Shown piece after piece: positions 20,957 through 28,243 of a DNA stretch of 50,514 nucleotides. Every line of letters starts with the position of its first letter. The stretch's first letter is position 1. The notes beneath the pieces are model-generated. The model was given only the letters and a program-made list of their open reading frames with translations, was not told the DNA's origin and did not search any database. This DNA is from JAHITU01 sp043800905. Its GTDB lineage: Bacteria; Patescibacteriota; Minisyncoccia; Phycocordibacterales; UBA12079. A program made the translations under genes and the position numbers. Where the stretch lies: positions 1 to 50,514 of the forward strand of contig JAZDMO010000001.1 of the NCBI GenBank assembly GCA_043800905.1. Reading direction: 5' to 3'.

Positions 20957-22174
20957 ATGAAAACAAACATAGATGAAAAGGTAATCGATGAGGTTTTAGA
21001 AAGAGGTTTACTTTCAGAAATCTATCCGACTAAAGAAGAATTTAAAAAGAAATTAATGAGCGGAGAACGATTTCGCTTTTATATTGGTATGGATCCAACC
21101 GCTCAAGCTCTCCACTTAGGCCATGCTCAAAATTTAATGATTTTAGAAGATTTTAGAAAATTGGGACACGAAGTGATTTTTTTGATTGGTGATTTTACAG
21201 GAATGATAGGGGATCCGACTGATAAGGGTGCAGCTCGTGTAAGACAAACACGCGAAGATGTGGAAAGAAATTTTAAAGGTTGGCTAGAACAAACTAAAAA
21301 TATTTTGTCTTTCAATGATTCAGAAAATCCTGTTCAAGTTAAATATAATTCAGAGTGGTTAAGCAAATTAAATTTTGAAGAAATTTTAGATTTAGCTTCG
21401 AATTTTACAGCTCAACAAATGATGGAACGGGATATGTTTCAAAAAAGATTAAAAGAAGAAAAGCCAATTTATCTTCATGAGTTTTTGTATCCTTTAATGC
21501 AGGGTTATGATTCAGTGGCTATGGATGTGGACGTAGAATTATGTGGAACTGATCAGATTTTCAATGCTTTGGCAGGAAGAACTTTGATGAAAAAATTGAA
21601 AAATAAGGATAAATTTGTGGTTTCTACTATTTTGATTCAGGACGAAAAAACAGGCCAATTAATGTCAAAATCAGCCGGAACGGGTGTTTTCCTTGATTTG
21701 AATTCAAATGATTTGTATGGGGCAATTATGGCTCTTACAGACGGTATGATAAGACCTTTGGCCCTTGGCTGTACAAGGCTTTCTTTGGTTGAAATTGAAG
21801 AATTAATGGGGATGGAAAATCCTCGAGATGCTAAGATGAAATTAGCTTTTGAAATTACTAGAATTTATCACGGGGAAGAAAAGGCTCAAGAAGCTCAGGA
21901 AAATTTTAAAACCCAATTTCAACAAAAAGGTGTTCCTGAAAATGTTGAAGAAAAAGAAATAGTTGAAAAAACAGAATTAGTTAGCTTATTAGTTGAGTTG
22001 GGCTTTGTTTCTTCTAAGAGTGAAGCTCGAAGAAAAATAGATGAAGGGGCTGTTAAAATAGATGATGAAAAAATTACCGATGTTAATTATCAAATTGATG
22101 TAAACAAAGGACAAGAAAAAATATTAAAACTTGGCAGGAAAATAATCAAATTAGTCGAAAGTCAAAAGTCATAA
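20957..22174 (+). CDS. tyrS: Tyrosyl-tRNA synthetase
   Basis: Charges tRNA-Tyr. The 405-aa product is a class I enzyme with the HIGH-type motif HLGH in GMDPTAQALHLGHAQNL, a KMSKS-type motif reading LMSKSAG, and a C-terminal S4 RNA-binding domain (GFVSSKSEARRKIDEGAVKI). Length fits the TyrZ-like group. The frame is open to an ATG 54 bases upstream, but the -10 box TACAAT lies within that extension and family alignments begin near MKTNIDEK, so the later ATG is chosen. It diverges from the small Cys/His operon. Confidence 0.96.
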   Translation: MKTNIDEKVIDEVLERGLLSEIYPTKEEFKKKLMSGERFRFYIGMDPTAQALHLGHAQNLMILEDFRKLGHEVIFLIGDFTGMIGDPTDKGAARVRQTREDVERNFKGWLEQTKNILSFNDSENPVQVKYNSEWLSKLNFEEILDLASNFTAQQMMERDMFQKRLKEEKPIYLHEFLYPLMQGYDSVAMDVDVELCGTDQIFNALAGRTLMKKLKNKDKFVVSTILIQDEKTGQLMSKSAGTGVFLDLNSNDLYGAIMALTDGMIRPLALGCTRLSLVEIEELMGMENPRDAKMKLAFEITRIYHGEEKAQEAQENFKTQFQQKGVPENVEEKEIVEKTELVSLLVELGFVSSKSEARRKIDEGAVKIDDEKITDVNYQIDVNKGQEKILKLGRKIIKLVESQKS

Positions 22175-22211
22175 AGCTAAAAGTTTATTATAAAGTTAAA
22201 AGGATATGTAA

Positions 22212-22261
22212 CCGTCATTGCGAGCTTTGGAGTGAAACGGAAAAGCGCGGCAATCCAGAAA
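22212..22261. repeat. Short hairpin-element relative without long stem
   Basis: CCGTCATTGCGAG and GCGGCAATCCAG, the usual ends, enclose only 22 bases with weak pairing. Possibly a basic or decayed form. Confidence 0.7.
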
Positions 22262-22305
22262 ATGTTTTAGCAAAAATTGATTATTTAAATTTAAGAATAA
22301 AAAAT

Positions 22306-22707
22306 ATGAAAATAACAATTTGTGGTAGTATGGATTTTGCCAAAGAAATGCAAGAGATAAAAGATTTTTTGGTGAAAGAATGTAATGAGGTGACTGCTCC
22401 AGCAGAATTACATTTGTGGTTGGACGATAGCACTAAACCAGATAACAAATGGGAAAAATTAGAATTAGATGTCTTTAAAAATTATTTTAAAGAAATTAGC
22501 CACACAGATGCGATTTTGGTTGTCAATAAAAATAAAAAAGGAATTGAAAATTATATTGGTGGAAATTCTTTAATTGAAATGGCCTTTGCTCATATATTAG
22601 ATAAAAAGATTTTTCTATTTAATCCAATACCACAAATGAGTTATACTGATGAAATCGAAGCCATGAAACCAATTATTATAAACAGAGACCTTAGTTTGAT
22701 TAATTAA
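22306..22707 (+). CDS. Nucleoside 2-deoxyribosyltransferase-like protein
   Basis: The 133-aa product begins MKITICGSMDFAKEM, the first strand and Gly-Ser loop typical of the deoxyribosyltransferase-like fold, followed by a helix, a acidic middle (SHTDAILVVNKNKKG) and IGGNSLIEMAFAHILDKKIF, where family members place a catalytic Glu and the next strand and helix. Such proteins bind nucleotides; the exact reaction cannot be read here. It stands alone between tyrS and a small gene before trpS. No Shine-Dalgarno sequence is seen. Confidence 0.65.
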   Translation: MKITICGSMDFAKEMQEIKDFLVKECNEVTAPAELHLWLDDSTKPDNKWEKLELDVFKNYFKEISHTDAILVVNKNKKGIENYIGGNSLIEMAFAHILDKKIFLFNPIPQMSYTDEIEAMKPIIINRDLSLIN

Positions 22708-22725
22708 AAAATTAAATCATTAAAA

Positions 22726-22745
22726 CCTGCCTGCCGGCAGGCAGG
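22726..22745. repeat. CCTGCCTGCC/GGCAGGCAGG palindrome, copy 3
   Basis: Identical to the copies at 1049 and 20041. The left flank AAATTAAATCATTAAAA is the same as at copy 1, so the repeated unit is longer than the palindrome. Confidence 0.9.
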
Positions 22746-22808
22746 ATTATTAAAAAATTAAAAATTTGAAATTAAAAATTTTTTTAATTTTTCTAAAAAT
22801 TAAAAACT

Positions 22809-22967
22809 ATGCCCATTCAAGATCTAAAAAAAATAATCCCAGCTTATTTCAAAGATGTGTGGTATTTCAGCCCGTCTGTGCTTTTGGCTATTCAAAAAGA
22901 AAAAGCTACTCAACCAGATCCAGAAGCTACTCAAAGTTTAAGAATTTATAAACAATATTACAGATAA
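22809..22967 (+). CDS. 52-aa small protein upstream of trpS
   Basis: A short frame ending five bases before trpS: MPIQDLKKIIPAYFKDVWYF, then AIQKEKATQPDPEATQSLRI and a Tyr/Arg-rich end. It has no Shine-Dalgarno sequence, like the neighbouring core genes and unlike the small cassette genes. The close spacing suggests cotranscription with trpS. No family is recognised. Codon use resembles its neighbours, and the frame fills the only space available between the spacer repeats and trpS. Confidence 0.5.
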   Translation: MPIQDLKKIIPAYFKDVWYFSPSVLLAIQKEKATQPDPEATQSLRIYKQYYR

Positions 22968-22972
22968 ATATT

Positions 22973-23947
22973 ATGACAAAACAAATTTTATTATCAGGAG
23001 TAAAGCCTACAGGTCGTCCTCATATCGGAAATTATTTCGGGATGATGAAGCAAATGGTGGATATGCAGGACGAGTACGAATCTTTTCCTTTTATTCCAGA
23101 CTATCACGCTTTGACTTCTGTTCAAGAAGCTCAGAAAATGCAAACAGACACCATCAATGTGGTGATGGATTTTTTGGCGATTGGTTTAGATCCAGAAAAA
23201 GTTAATTTATTTAAACAATCAGATGTGCCTCAAGTGACAGAATTAGCTTGGATTTTTAATTGTATTACCACTATGCCGTATTTAATGCGAGCGCATGCTT
23301 TTAAAGATTCTGAAGCGAAAAATAAAGACATTAACGTAGGGGTTTTTGATTATCCGATTTTGATGGCAGCTGATATTTTAATTCAAGATACTGATATTGT
23401 GCCAGTAGGAAAAGACCAACAACAACACGTTGAAATGGCACGAGATATTGCAGAAAAATTTAATCGTATCTTTGGCGAGACTTTTAAATTACCTCAATCA
23501 AAATTAGTGGAGGGAGTAGAGGTAGTTCCGGGGACAGATGGAAAGAAAATGAGCAAAAGTCATGGAAATACTATTCCACTTTTTGCTGAAGACGAAGAAA
23601 TTACTAAAGCTGTAATGAGTATTTCAACTGATTCTAAAGGAGTAGAAGAGTCTAAAAACCCAGAAGAATGTAATGTCTTTGCTTTACATAAATTATTTGC
23701 TAATGAAGATGAGTTGGGTGAAATACAAAGAAGATATGTGGAAGGGGGAATGGGCTATAAAGAATCAAAAGACATCTTGATAGAAAATATAAAGAAATTT
23801 GTTACTCCATTAAGAGAGAAAAGAAAAGAGTTAGAAAATGACAAAGAACGAGTTTTGGAGATTTTGAAAAAGGGCGGGGAAGTGGCTCGTCAAAGAGCAG
23901 AAGAAAAGATGAAAGAGGTTAGGAAAAAAGTAGGATTAAACTTATAA
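22973..23947 (+). CDS. trpS: Tryptophanyl-tRNA synthetase
   Basis: Charges tRNA-Trp. The 324-aa class I enzyme has the HIGH-type motif HIGN in GVKPTGRPHIGNYFG, the specificity region MPYLMRAHAFKD, MAADILIQDTDIVPVGKDQQ, and KMSKS in DGKKMSKSHGN. Length is normal for bacterial TrpRS. A 52-aa frame lies just upstream. It is followed by a repeat-rich spacer. Confidence 0.97.
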   Translation: MTKQILLSGVKPTGRPHIGNYFGMMKQMVDMQDEYESFPFIPDYHALTSVQEAQKMQTDTINVVMDFLAIGLDPEKVNLFKQSDVPQVTELAWIFNCITTMPYLMRAHAFKDSEAKNKDINVGVFDYPILMAADILIQDTDIVPVGKDQQQHVEMARDIAEKFNRIFGETFKLPQSKLVEGVEVVPGTDGKKMSKSHGNTIPLFAEDEEITKAVMSISTDSKGVEESKNPEECNVFALHKLFANEDELGEIQRRYVEGGMGYKESKDILIENIKKFVTPLREKRKELENDKERVLEILKKGGEVARQRAEEKMKEVRKKVGLNL

Positions 23948-23961
23948 ACATTAAAACATGG

Positions 23962-24095
23962 ATTGCTTTCCTCCTTTTCGGCGGACAAGCTGTCGTAAAC
24001 TTCTCGCGAAGACGGATGACTTCGTCATCCGTTCGTCATTGCGAGGAATGAGATGTAGCGAAGCGGAATCTTATGACAAAGCAATCCAGAGAGAA
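23962..24095. repeat. Composite palindromic element after trpS
   Basis: Ends TGGATTGCTTT and AAAGCAATCCA are inverted. Inside are a hairpin on GACGGATGAC/GTCATCCGTTC and CGTCATTGCGAGGAATGAGAT...ATCTTATGACAAAGCAATCCAG. A half-site GTGGTAATCTAG remains at about 24164. No gene is seen from 23948 to the small gene at 24308. Confidence 0.75.
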
Positions 24096-24199
24096 TTTCA
24101 TAAAACAGCTTGATTAATTTTTTATTAAGATAGTTTTTAAACTTTTGAGCTTTAATTTTTAACGTGGTAATCTAGTTAAATATAAAAACGAGCGGGACT

Positions 24200-24228
24200 T
24201 TGTCATTTTGTTCTTTTTTTGTTAGTCT
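24200..24228 (+). promoter_or_regulatory. Promoter of the paired small membrane genes
   Basis: TTGTCA (24200-24205), a 17-base spacer and TAGTCT (24223-24228). The leader is about 75 bases and ends in AGGAGG. Confidence 0.45.
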
Positions 24229-24307
24229 TAACATCAGAATTGTTTATTTATAAACTTAAATTAAGAAGAGGAATATTGCAACCCAAATATTTTAAAGGAG
24301 GTTTATT

Positions 24308-24652
24308 TTGAAAAATTTAAACAGAGTTTTTGGATCTTTAATTTTAGGTTGTCTTTGGTTTTATTTTTGGTGGACGACTTTCATTGAAGATTGTTCTTCT
24401 AAAAAATCAGAGGAGCTTGAATGTCTTTTTTTCAGAGCCCTTGTTTCTTCGCTTGTTTCTTTTTTTCTTATTTTCATTTTAGTTTTTACAAAAACTTTAT
24501 GGGGAGATTATGAATTATCTTTAAAAATAACTCTTGCTTGTTACTTTGCGTTGGGTTTTTTATCGCTTGTGTTTTTAAGAAAAAGGTGGGGTAAAAATAT
24601 TTTTCCTGAAATTAAAGGAAAAGGCCCTTGCATATTATTTATTTTTTTATAA
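24308..24652 (+). CDS. Small membrane protein, TTG start, first of a tandem pair
   Basis: The start is TTG, fixed by a perfect AAAGGAGG seven bases upstream. The 114-aa product has three or four hydrophobic segments and resembles the next gene in its second half: VSSLVSFFLIFILVFTKTLW here against VSALGVSIPLQLFFVFKELT there, and ALGFLSLVFLRKRWG against LLIGIIALYFTKKLWG. They are therefore tandem paralogues. Function is unknown. Promoter, strong ribosome-binding sites and a shared terminator at 24967 make it a self-contained unit between trpS and aspS. Confidence 0.6.
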   Translation: MKNLNRVFGSLILGCLWFYFWWTTFIEDCSSKKSEELECLFFRALVSSLVSFFLIFILVFTKTLWGDYELSLKITLACYFALGFLSLVFLRKRWGKNIFPEIKGKGPCILFIFL

Positions 24653-24665
24653 AAGGAGCTTTTTA

Positions 24666-24957
24666 ATGAAATCCAAAATATTTTTTTTTGTTTAATTTTA
24701 TTTTCTGGCTTATTTTTTCTATTAAAGAAATCGACGAAGACAGTGGACATCAATACAATGCTTTTATGTGTTTTGTTTCTGCTTTAGGGGTTTCTATTCC
24801 ACTTCAGTTATTTTTTGTTTTTAAAGAATTGACGATTTGGAAGTGGGCATTGATTGGTTCTTTTGTTTGTTACCTTTTGATTGGAATAATCGCCTTATAT
24901 TTTACTAAGAAATTATGGGGCTCGGGTTTTATTTCTCGGTATTCTAAGGATTGTTAA
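24666..24957 (+). pseudogene. Second tandem membrane gene, frameshifted in a T9 run
   Basis: AAGGAG lies before the ATG at 24666. The frame stops after nine codons because of a run of nine T (24681-24689). With eight T it continues as MKSKIFFLFNFIFWLIFSIK and on to 24957, giving a protein of about 96 aa with three hydrophobic segments that parallels the gene before it. Either a sequencing or assembly error, a slippage-switched gene, or a recent loss. A TTG inside the run could also start the downstream part, but no ribosome-binding site suits it. Confidence 0.55.
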
Positions 24958-24966
24958 TTTGTTCAA

Positions 24967-24994
24967 AACGGGGTCATTTTTGGATGACCCCGTT
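24967..24994 (+). terminator. Terminator of the membrane gene pair
   Basis: AACGGGGTCAT/ATGACCCCGTT stem with a six-base loop, followed by TGTTTTTG. Confidence 0.85.
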
Positions 24995-25008
24995 TGTTTT
25001 TGTTTTTA

Positions 25009-25037
25009 TTGGAAAAATTATGGTTATTTGATATTAT
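25009..25037 (+). promoter_or_regulatory. aspS promoter, leaderless geometry
   Basis: TTGGAA (25009-25014), a 17-base spacer and TATTAT (25032-25037), seven bases before the ATG at 25045. Confidence 0.6.
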
Positions 25038-25044
25038 TAAAAGT

Positions 25045-26376
25045 ATGAAAAACAGGATAAATATAAAAGAATTAAAAGAAAAAGTGGGAGAAGAAGTGCA
25101 AATTGCAGGTTGGGTAAACGTGCGTCGGGATCATGGAAAATTAATTTTTATTGATTTACGTGATCGAACTGGTTTGGTCCAAATGGTGGTTTTACCTAAT
25201 CATGAAGAAGCCCATGAAGTGGCTTCAAAAATTCGTCCAGAGTCTGTTATCGAGGTTAGGGGGTTAGTAAATGCTCGTCCTGAAAAAAAGATAAATCCTG
25301 AAGAAGAAAACGGAACTGTGGAGATTGAAGTTTTAGAAATCAGGGTGGTGAGCGAAGCTCAGGAACTGCCTTTTGAGAAAGATACTGAATTAAATATTGA
25401 TACATATTTTGATTATATGCCTTTGACCTTGCGTGCCAAAGAAAAGCAAGCGGTTTTTAAAGTGCAGGCCGTGATTATTCAAGCTTTTAGAGAATTTTTG
25501 ATACAAGAAGGTTTTGCTGAAGTACAAACCCCGAAAATTATTGGGGAAGATGCTGAAGGGGGAGCAGGAGTTTTTGAGTTGGATTATTTTGGTAAAAAAG
25601 CCTTTTTAGCTACTAGCCCGCAATTCTATAAACAAATAATGGTAGGGGTGTTTGAAAGAGTTTTTATGACTGGAAATGTTTTTCGAGCAGAAAAACACAG
25701 CACTACTCGTCACCTAAATGAATACACTTCTCTTGATTTTGAAATGGGTTTTATTGAAGATCACCACGATATTATGAATATGGAAAATCGCTTATTGAAG
25801 TTGGTGATGGAAAGATTGAAAGAAAAGTGTGTTAAAGAATTTGCTTTGTTGAAAGCGGAAATTCCTGAGGTGCCAGATCAAATTCCTTTTATGAAATTAA
25901 AAGAAGCGCAAGAAATTTTAGAAAAAGAATATGAAGAAAAATGTGTCGGCGAGCCAGATTTAGAACCTCAACATGAAAGAGAATTGTGTGAGTATGCAAA
26001 AAAGACTTTTAATTCTGATTTTATTTTTATCACTCATTATCCTGTAGAAAAGCGTCCGATGTATACTTATGAAGATGAAAATGATAAAGGCTTTACTAAA
26101 TCTTTTGACTTGCTTTTTCGTGGAGTAGAAATTACAACAGGAGGACAAAGAATTCATAATTATGAATCTTTAAGAAAGGGGATAGAAAAGAAAGGTTTAG
26201 ATCCAGAAAAGTTTTCTTTTTATCTACAAGCTTTCAAATATGGAATGCCAAAGCACGGAGGAATTGGAATGGGGCTGGAAAGATTGACAGCCAAGTTGCT
26301 TGGAATCCAAAATGTAAAAGAAGCGACTTTGTTTCCGAGAGAAATAAATAGAATAGATACTCTCCTAAACAAATAA
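25045..26376 (+). CDS. aspS: Aspartyl-tRNA synthetase, short archaeal/eukaryal-type
   Basis: Charges tRNA-Asp. The 443-aa class II enzyme has an N-terminal OB anticodon-binding domain (IAGWVNVRRDHGKLIFIDLR), motif 2 with GNVFRAEKHSTTRHLNEYT and motif 3 GIGMGLERLTAKLLG. It is about 150 residues shorter than the usual bacterial AspRS because the GAD insertion domain is absent, which is the archaeal/eukaryal architecture. Such enzymes may also charge tRNA-Asn, with GatCAB finishing the job; that cannot be decided here. A longer frame from 24994 is rejected because the promoter lies within it. Confidence 0.94.
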   Translation: MKNRINIKELKEKVGEEVQIAGWVNVRRDHGKLIFIDLRDRTGLVQMVVLPNHEEAHEVASKIRPESVIEVRGLVNARPEKKINPEEENGTVEIEVLEIRVVSEAQELPFEKDTELNIDTYFDYMPLTLRAKEKQAVFKVQAVIIQAFREFLIQEGFAEVQTPKIIGEDAEGGAGVFELDYFGKKAFLATSPQFYKQIMVGVFERVFMTGNVFRAEKHSTTRHLNEYTSLDFEMGFIEDHHDIMNMENRLLKLVMERLKEKCVKEFALLKAEIPEVPDQIPFMKLKEAQEILEKEYEEKCVGEPDLEPQHERELCEYAKKTFNSDFIFITHYPVEKRPMYTYEDENDKGFTKSFDLLFRGVEITTGGQRIHNYESLRKGIEKKGLDPEKFSFYLQAFKYGMPKHGGIGMGLERLTAKLLGIQNVKEATLFPREINRIDTLLNK

Positions 26377-26419
26377 ATTTGTTTAGGAATTATAAATGTA
26401 AAATTATAAATTGAAAATT

Positions 26420-26452
26420 AAGACGGGCGAGGCTTTCAGCCTCGCCCGTCTT
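26420..26452. terminator. GC-rich hairpin after aspS
   Basis: AAGACGGGCGAGGCT/AGCCTCGCCCGTCTT, a 15-bp stem with loop TTC. It probably ends aspS, although the T run after it is short. A near-identical start, GACGGGCGA, occurs at 18164 and in the uracil-DNA glycosylase insertion. Confidence 0.6.
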
Positions 26453-26470
26453 GTGGTACTGGATTACTGC

Positions 26471-26576
26471 GAAAGAAATAATTTAGTAACCCGGTTACTT
26501 TAGTTTATAAATTTAAATCTCTTTAGGCATCCGTGTTAGTTTTTATTCAGTAACCGGGTTACTAAATTATTCTTTC
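26471..26576. repeat. Long inverted repeat with palindromic arms
   Basis: Arms 26471-26499 and 26549-26576 are exact complements except for one extra A, separated by about 49 bases. Each arm also ends in an internal palindrome AGTAACCCGGTTACT, so each could fold alone or with the other. Confidence 0.8.
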
Positions 26577-26630
26577 TCGCAAAGACGAAAAACAAAGTTT
26601 TTTGTAATAGATTTTACTTCGTAAAATTTG

Positions 26631-26679
26631 TCATTGCGAGATTAGATTTTTTATTAAAAATCTAATCGTGGCAATCCAG
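26631..26679. repeat. Hairpin element, variable stem type
   Basis: TCATTGCGAG, an 11-bp stem ATTAGATTTTT/AAAAATCTAAT with loop TATT, and CGTGGCAATCCAG. The stem is identical to the one at 28047-28072. Confidence 0.85.
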
Positions 26680-26700
26680 CACGTTGTCGTCATTGTGAGG

Positions 26701-26742
26701 AAAAACAATACTATCGCAGTTAACTGCGATAGTATTGTTTTT
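26701..26742. terminator. 42-bp perfect palindrome, terminator of the MFS gene
   Basis: AAAAACAATACTATCGCAG and its exact complement centred on GTTAAC. It belongs to the TCGCAGTTAACTGCGA family and overlaps the stop codon of the minus-strand MFS gene; the T run lies on the correct side. Confidence 0.7.
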
Positions 26743-27898
26743 ATTTCGTGTCCACAATCTCTAATCCAAATTTAAGAGCAGTTAGACAAATAATTCCTAA
26801 GACTAGAAAGATAAATTGAAAATCTACAAAAACCAAAACTAGGGAAGCTGATAGTGGGCCTAGCAAATAAGCTAGGGGAGTGGACATTCTGAAAAAACTA
26901 ATAATATTTGAATCACCAGCATCAATTTGTTTGAAAAAATAACTTTCAGCCGTTATTTCCAAGAGACTTGCTCCTACTCTAGTCAAAAACAAAACTAAAC
27001 CCCAAACCCAAAGAGTTTTAACGCTAATAATTGAAAGTAAAATTGTCGCTAAAGAAAGGATTACGATACCAACATTCATTATTTCTTTTTCCCCTAAAAA
27101 TTTATCAGCAATTTTACCCACAGGAATTTCTAGAAGAACAAAAGGCAAAAGCATAATGGTAAAAATAATTCCAATTTGAGACCAATCTAATCCGATATTT
27201 TGGTGTAAATAAATCGGAGTGTAAATTACCATCCAAGAATAAAAAAAACTAAGATAGGTTCTTAAAATAAAAATATTAAAAATATCTTTTTTCTTTTTTA
27301 GTCTTTTAAAAGTGGCGGTAAAGTTAATTTCTTCATACTGAGGATCTTTGAAATCATAAAAGCCCCAACCAAGTAGAATTAAAAAGGGAACGGTTAAAAG
27401 AAGGGAAATAAAATAAACATTGCGATAATTATTATCCTCAAGAATAAAACCTGCTATTATAGGCGAAATTAACCAAGCTAAGTTAATGGTGGTCATATAT
27501 TTTCCTCGAATTCCACCGGTGTTATCATTAAGGGTTTGTTTTTCCAGAAAAATATCTAAATTAAAATAGATTAAATTTCCTAAAACTAGTAAAGCGATGA
27601 AAGCTAAAATTATTAGATTAGATTGGTTAGAGAAAGTTAATAATCCGAAACTTAGTCCATTGATAATAAAAAGTGCTAGAGTTAAACGAGTATTGCCAAT
27701 TCTTTTGAGAGTTTTGGTCAGGTAAAACAAGCTTAAAATGGTTACGATTGAACCTAAGGTATAAAGAATAGAAATCAAATTAGTCGAAGCAAATTTAGCT
27801 TCAATAAAACTAGAATTAATGTAAGCAGGAATGGCCATTTGTAAAGATAAAACAAAGGCTAAAAGATAAATGGCTGTTCTGAATCTTATTTTTTGCAT
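26741..27898 (-). CDS. Major facilitator superfamily transporter
   Basis: The 385-aa product is almost entirely hydrophobic, with about twelve membrane segments. The loop between segments 2 and 3 reads TKTLKRIGNTR, a weak form of the MFS motif, and IPVGKIADKFLGEKEIM after the sixth to eighth segments is the repeated G-x-x-a-D-k-x-g pattern of the second half. Substrate unknown. TAAAAT ends seven bases before the ATG with no Shine-Dalgarno sequence, again a leaderless arrangement. It ends in the 42-bp palindrome. Confidence 0.85.
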   Translation of the reverse strand: MQKIRFRTAIYLLAFVLSLQMAIPAYINSSFIEAKFASTNLISILYTLGSIVTILSLFYLTKTLKRIGNTRLTLALFIINGLSFGLLTFSNQSNLIILAFIALLVLGNLIYFNLDIFLEKQTLNDNTGGIRGKYMTTINLAWLISPIIAGFILEDNNYRNVYFISLLLTVPFLILLGWGFYDFKDPQYEEINFTATFKRLKKKKDIFNIFILRTYLSFFYSWMVIYTPIYLHQNIGLDWSQIGIIFTIMLLPFVLLEIPVGKIADKFLGEKEIMNVGIVILSLATILLSIISVKTLWVWGLVLFLTRVGASLLEITAESYFFKQIDAGDSNIISFFRMSTPLAYLLGPLSASLVLVFVDFQFIFLVLGIICLTALKFGLEIVDTK

Positions 27899-27974
27899 AT
27901 TTAATATTTTAACATATCAATATTAAAACACTAGATTACCAAACAAGGTTCTATAATTTTTCATTAAAAATCAT

Positions 27975-28085
27975 AGAACTTTGTTCGCAAAGACGAAAAA
28001 CGAAGTTTTTTGTTACGCTTCGCGTTAAGCGAAGCGTCTCTGCGAGATTAGATTTTTTATTAAAAATCTAATCGTGGCAATTTAG
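27975..28085. repeat. Hairpin element, variable stem type, with extra hairpins
   Basis: GCAAAGACGAAAAACGAAGTTT, then a GACGCTTCGC-like hairpin, then CTCTGCGAG, the stem ATTAGATTTTT/AAAAATCTAAT (28047-28057 with 28062-28072) and CGTGGCAATTTAG. It shares its stem and upstream sequence with the copy at 26581-26679. Confidence 0.8.
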
Positions 28086-28173
28086 ACTATAGAAACTTAA
28101 GTAAGTTTATGACACTTAATACTGAAAAAAGACAAAAAAATAAAATAACGAGGAGGCTTGACCTTCGTGAAAT

Positions 28174-28208
28174 AAAAAGAGCGACGGGCTTTGCCCGTCG
28201 CTCTTTTT
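28174..28208. terminator. Terminator of the RNase J gene
   Basis: AAAAAGAGCGACGGGC/GCCCGTCGCTCTTTTT with loop TTT; 16 perfect pairs and T runs on both strands, so it can work in either direction. Confidence 0.85.
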
Positions 28209-28243
28209 CTAAATAACTAATAGCTAAAACCTAAATAACTAAT

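Noticed and set aside
24994..25044. Longer N-terminus for AspRS
   Set aside because: The added segment overlaps the preceding terminator and the aspS promoter, and family members begin near the chosen ATG.
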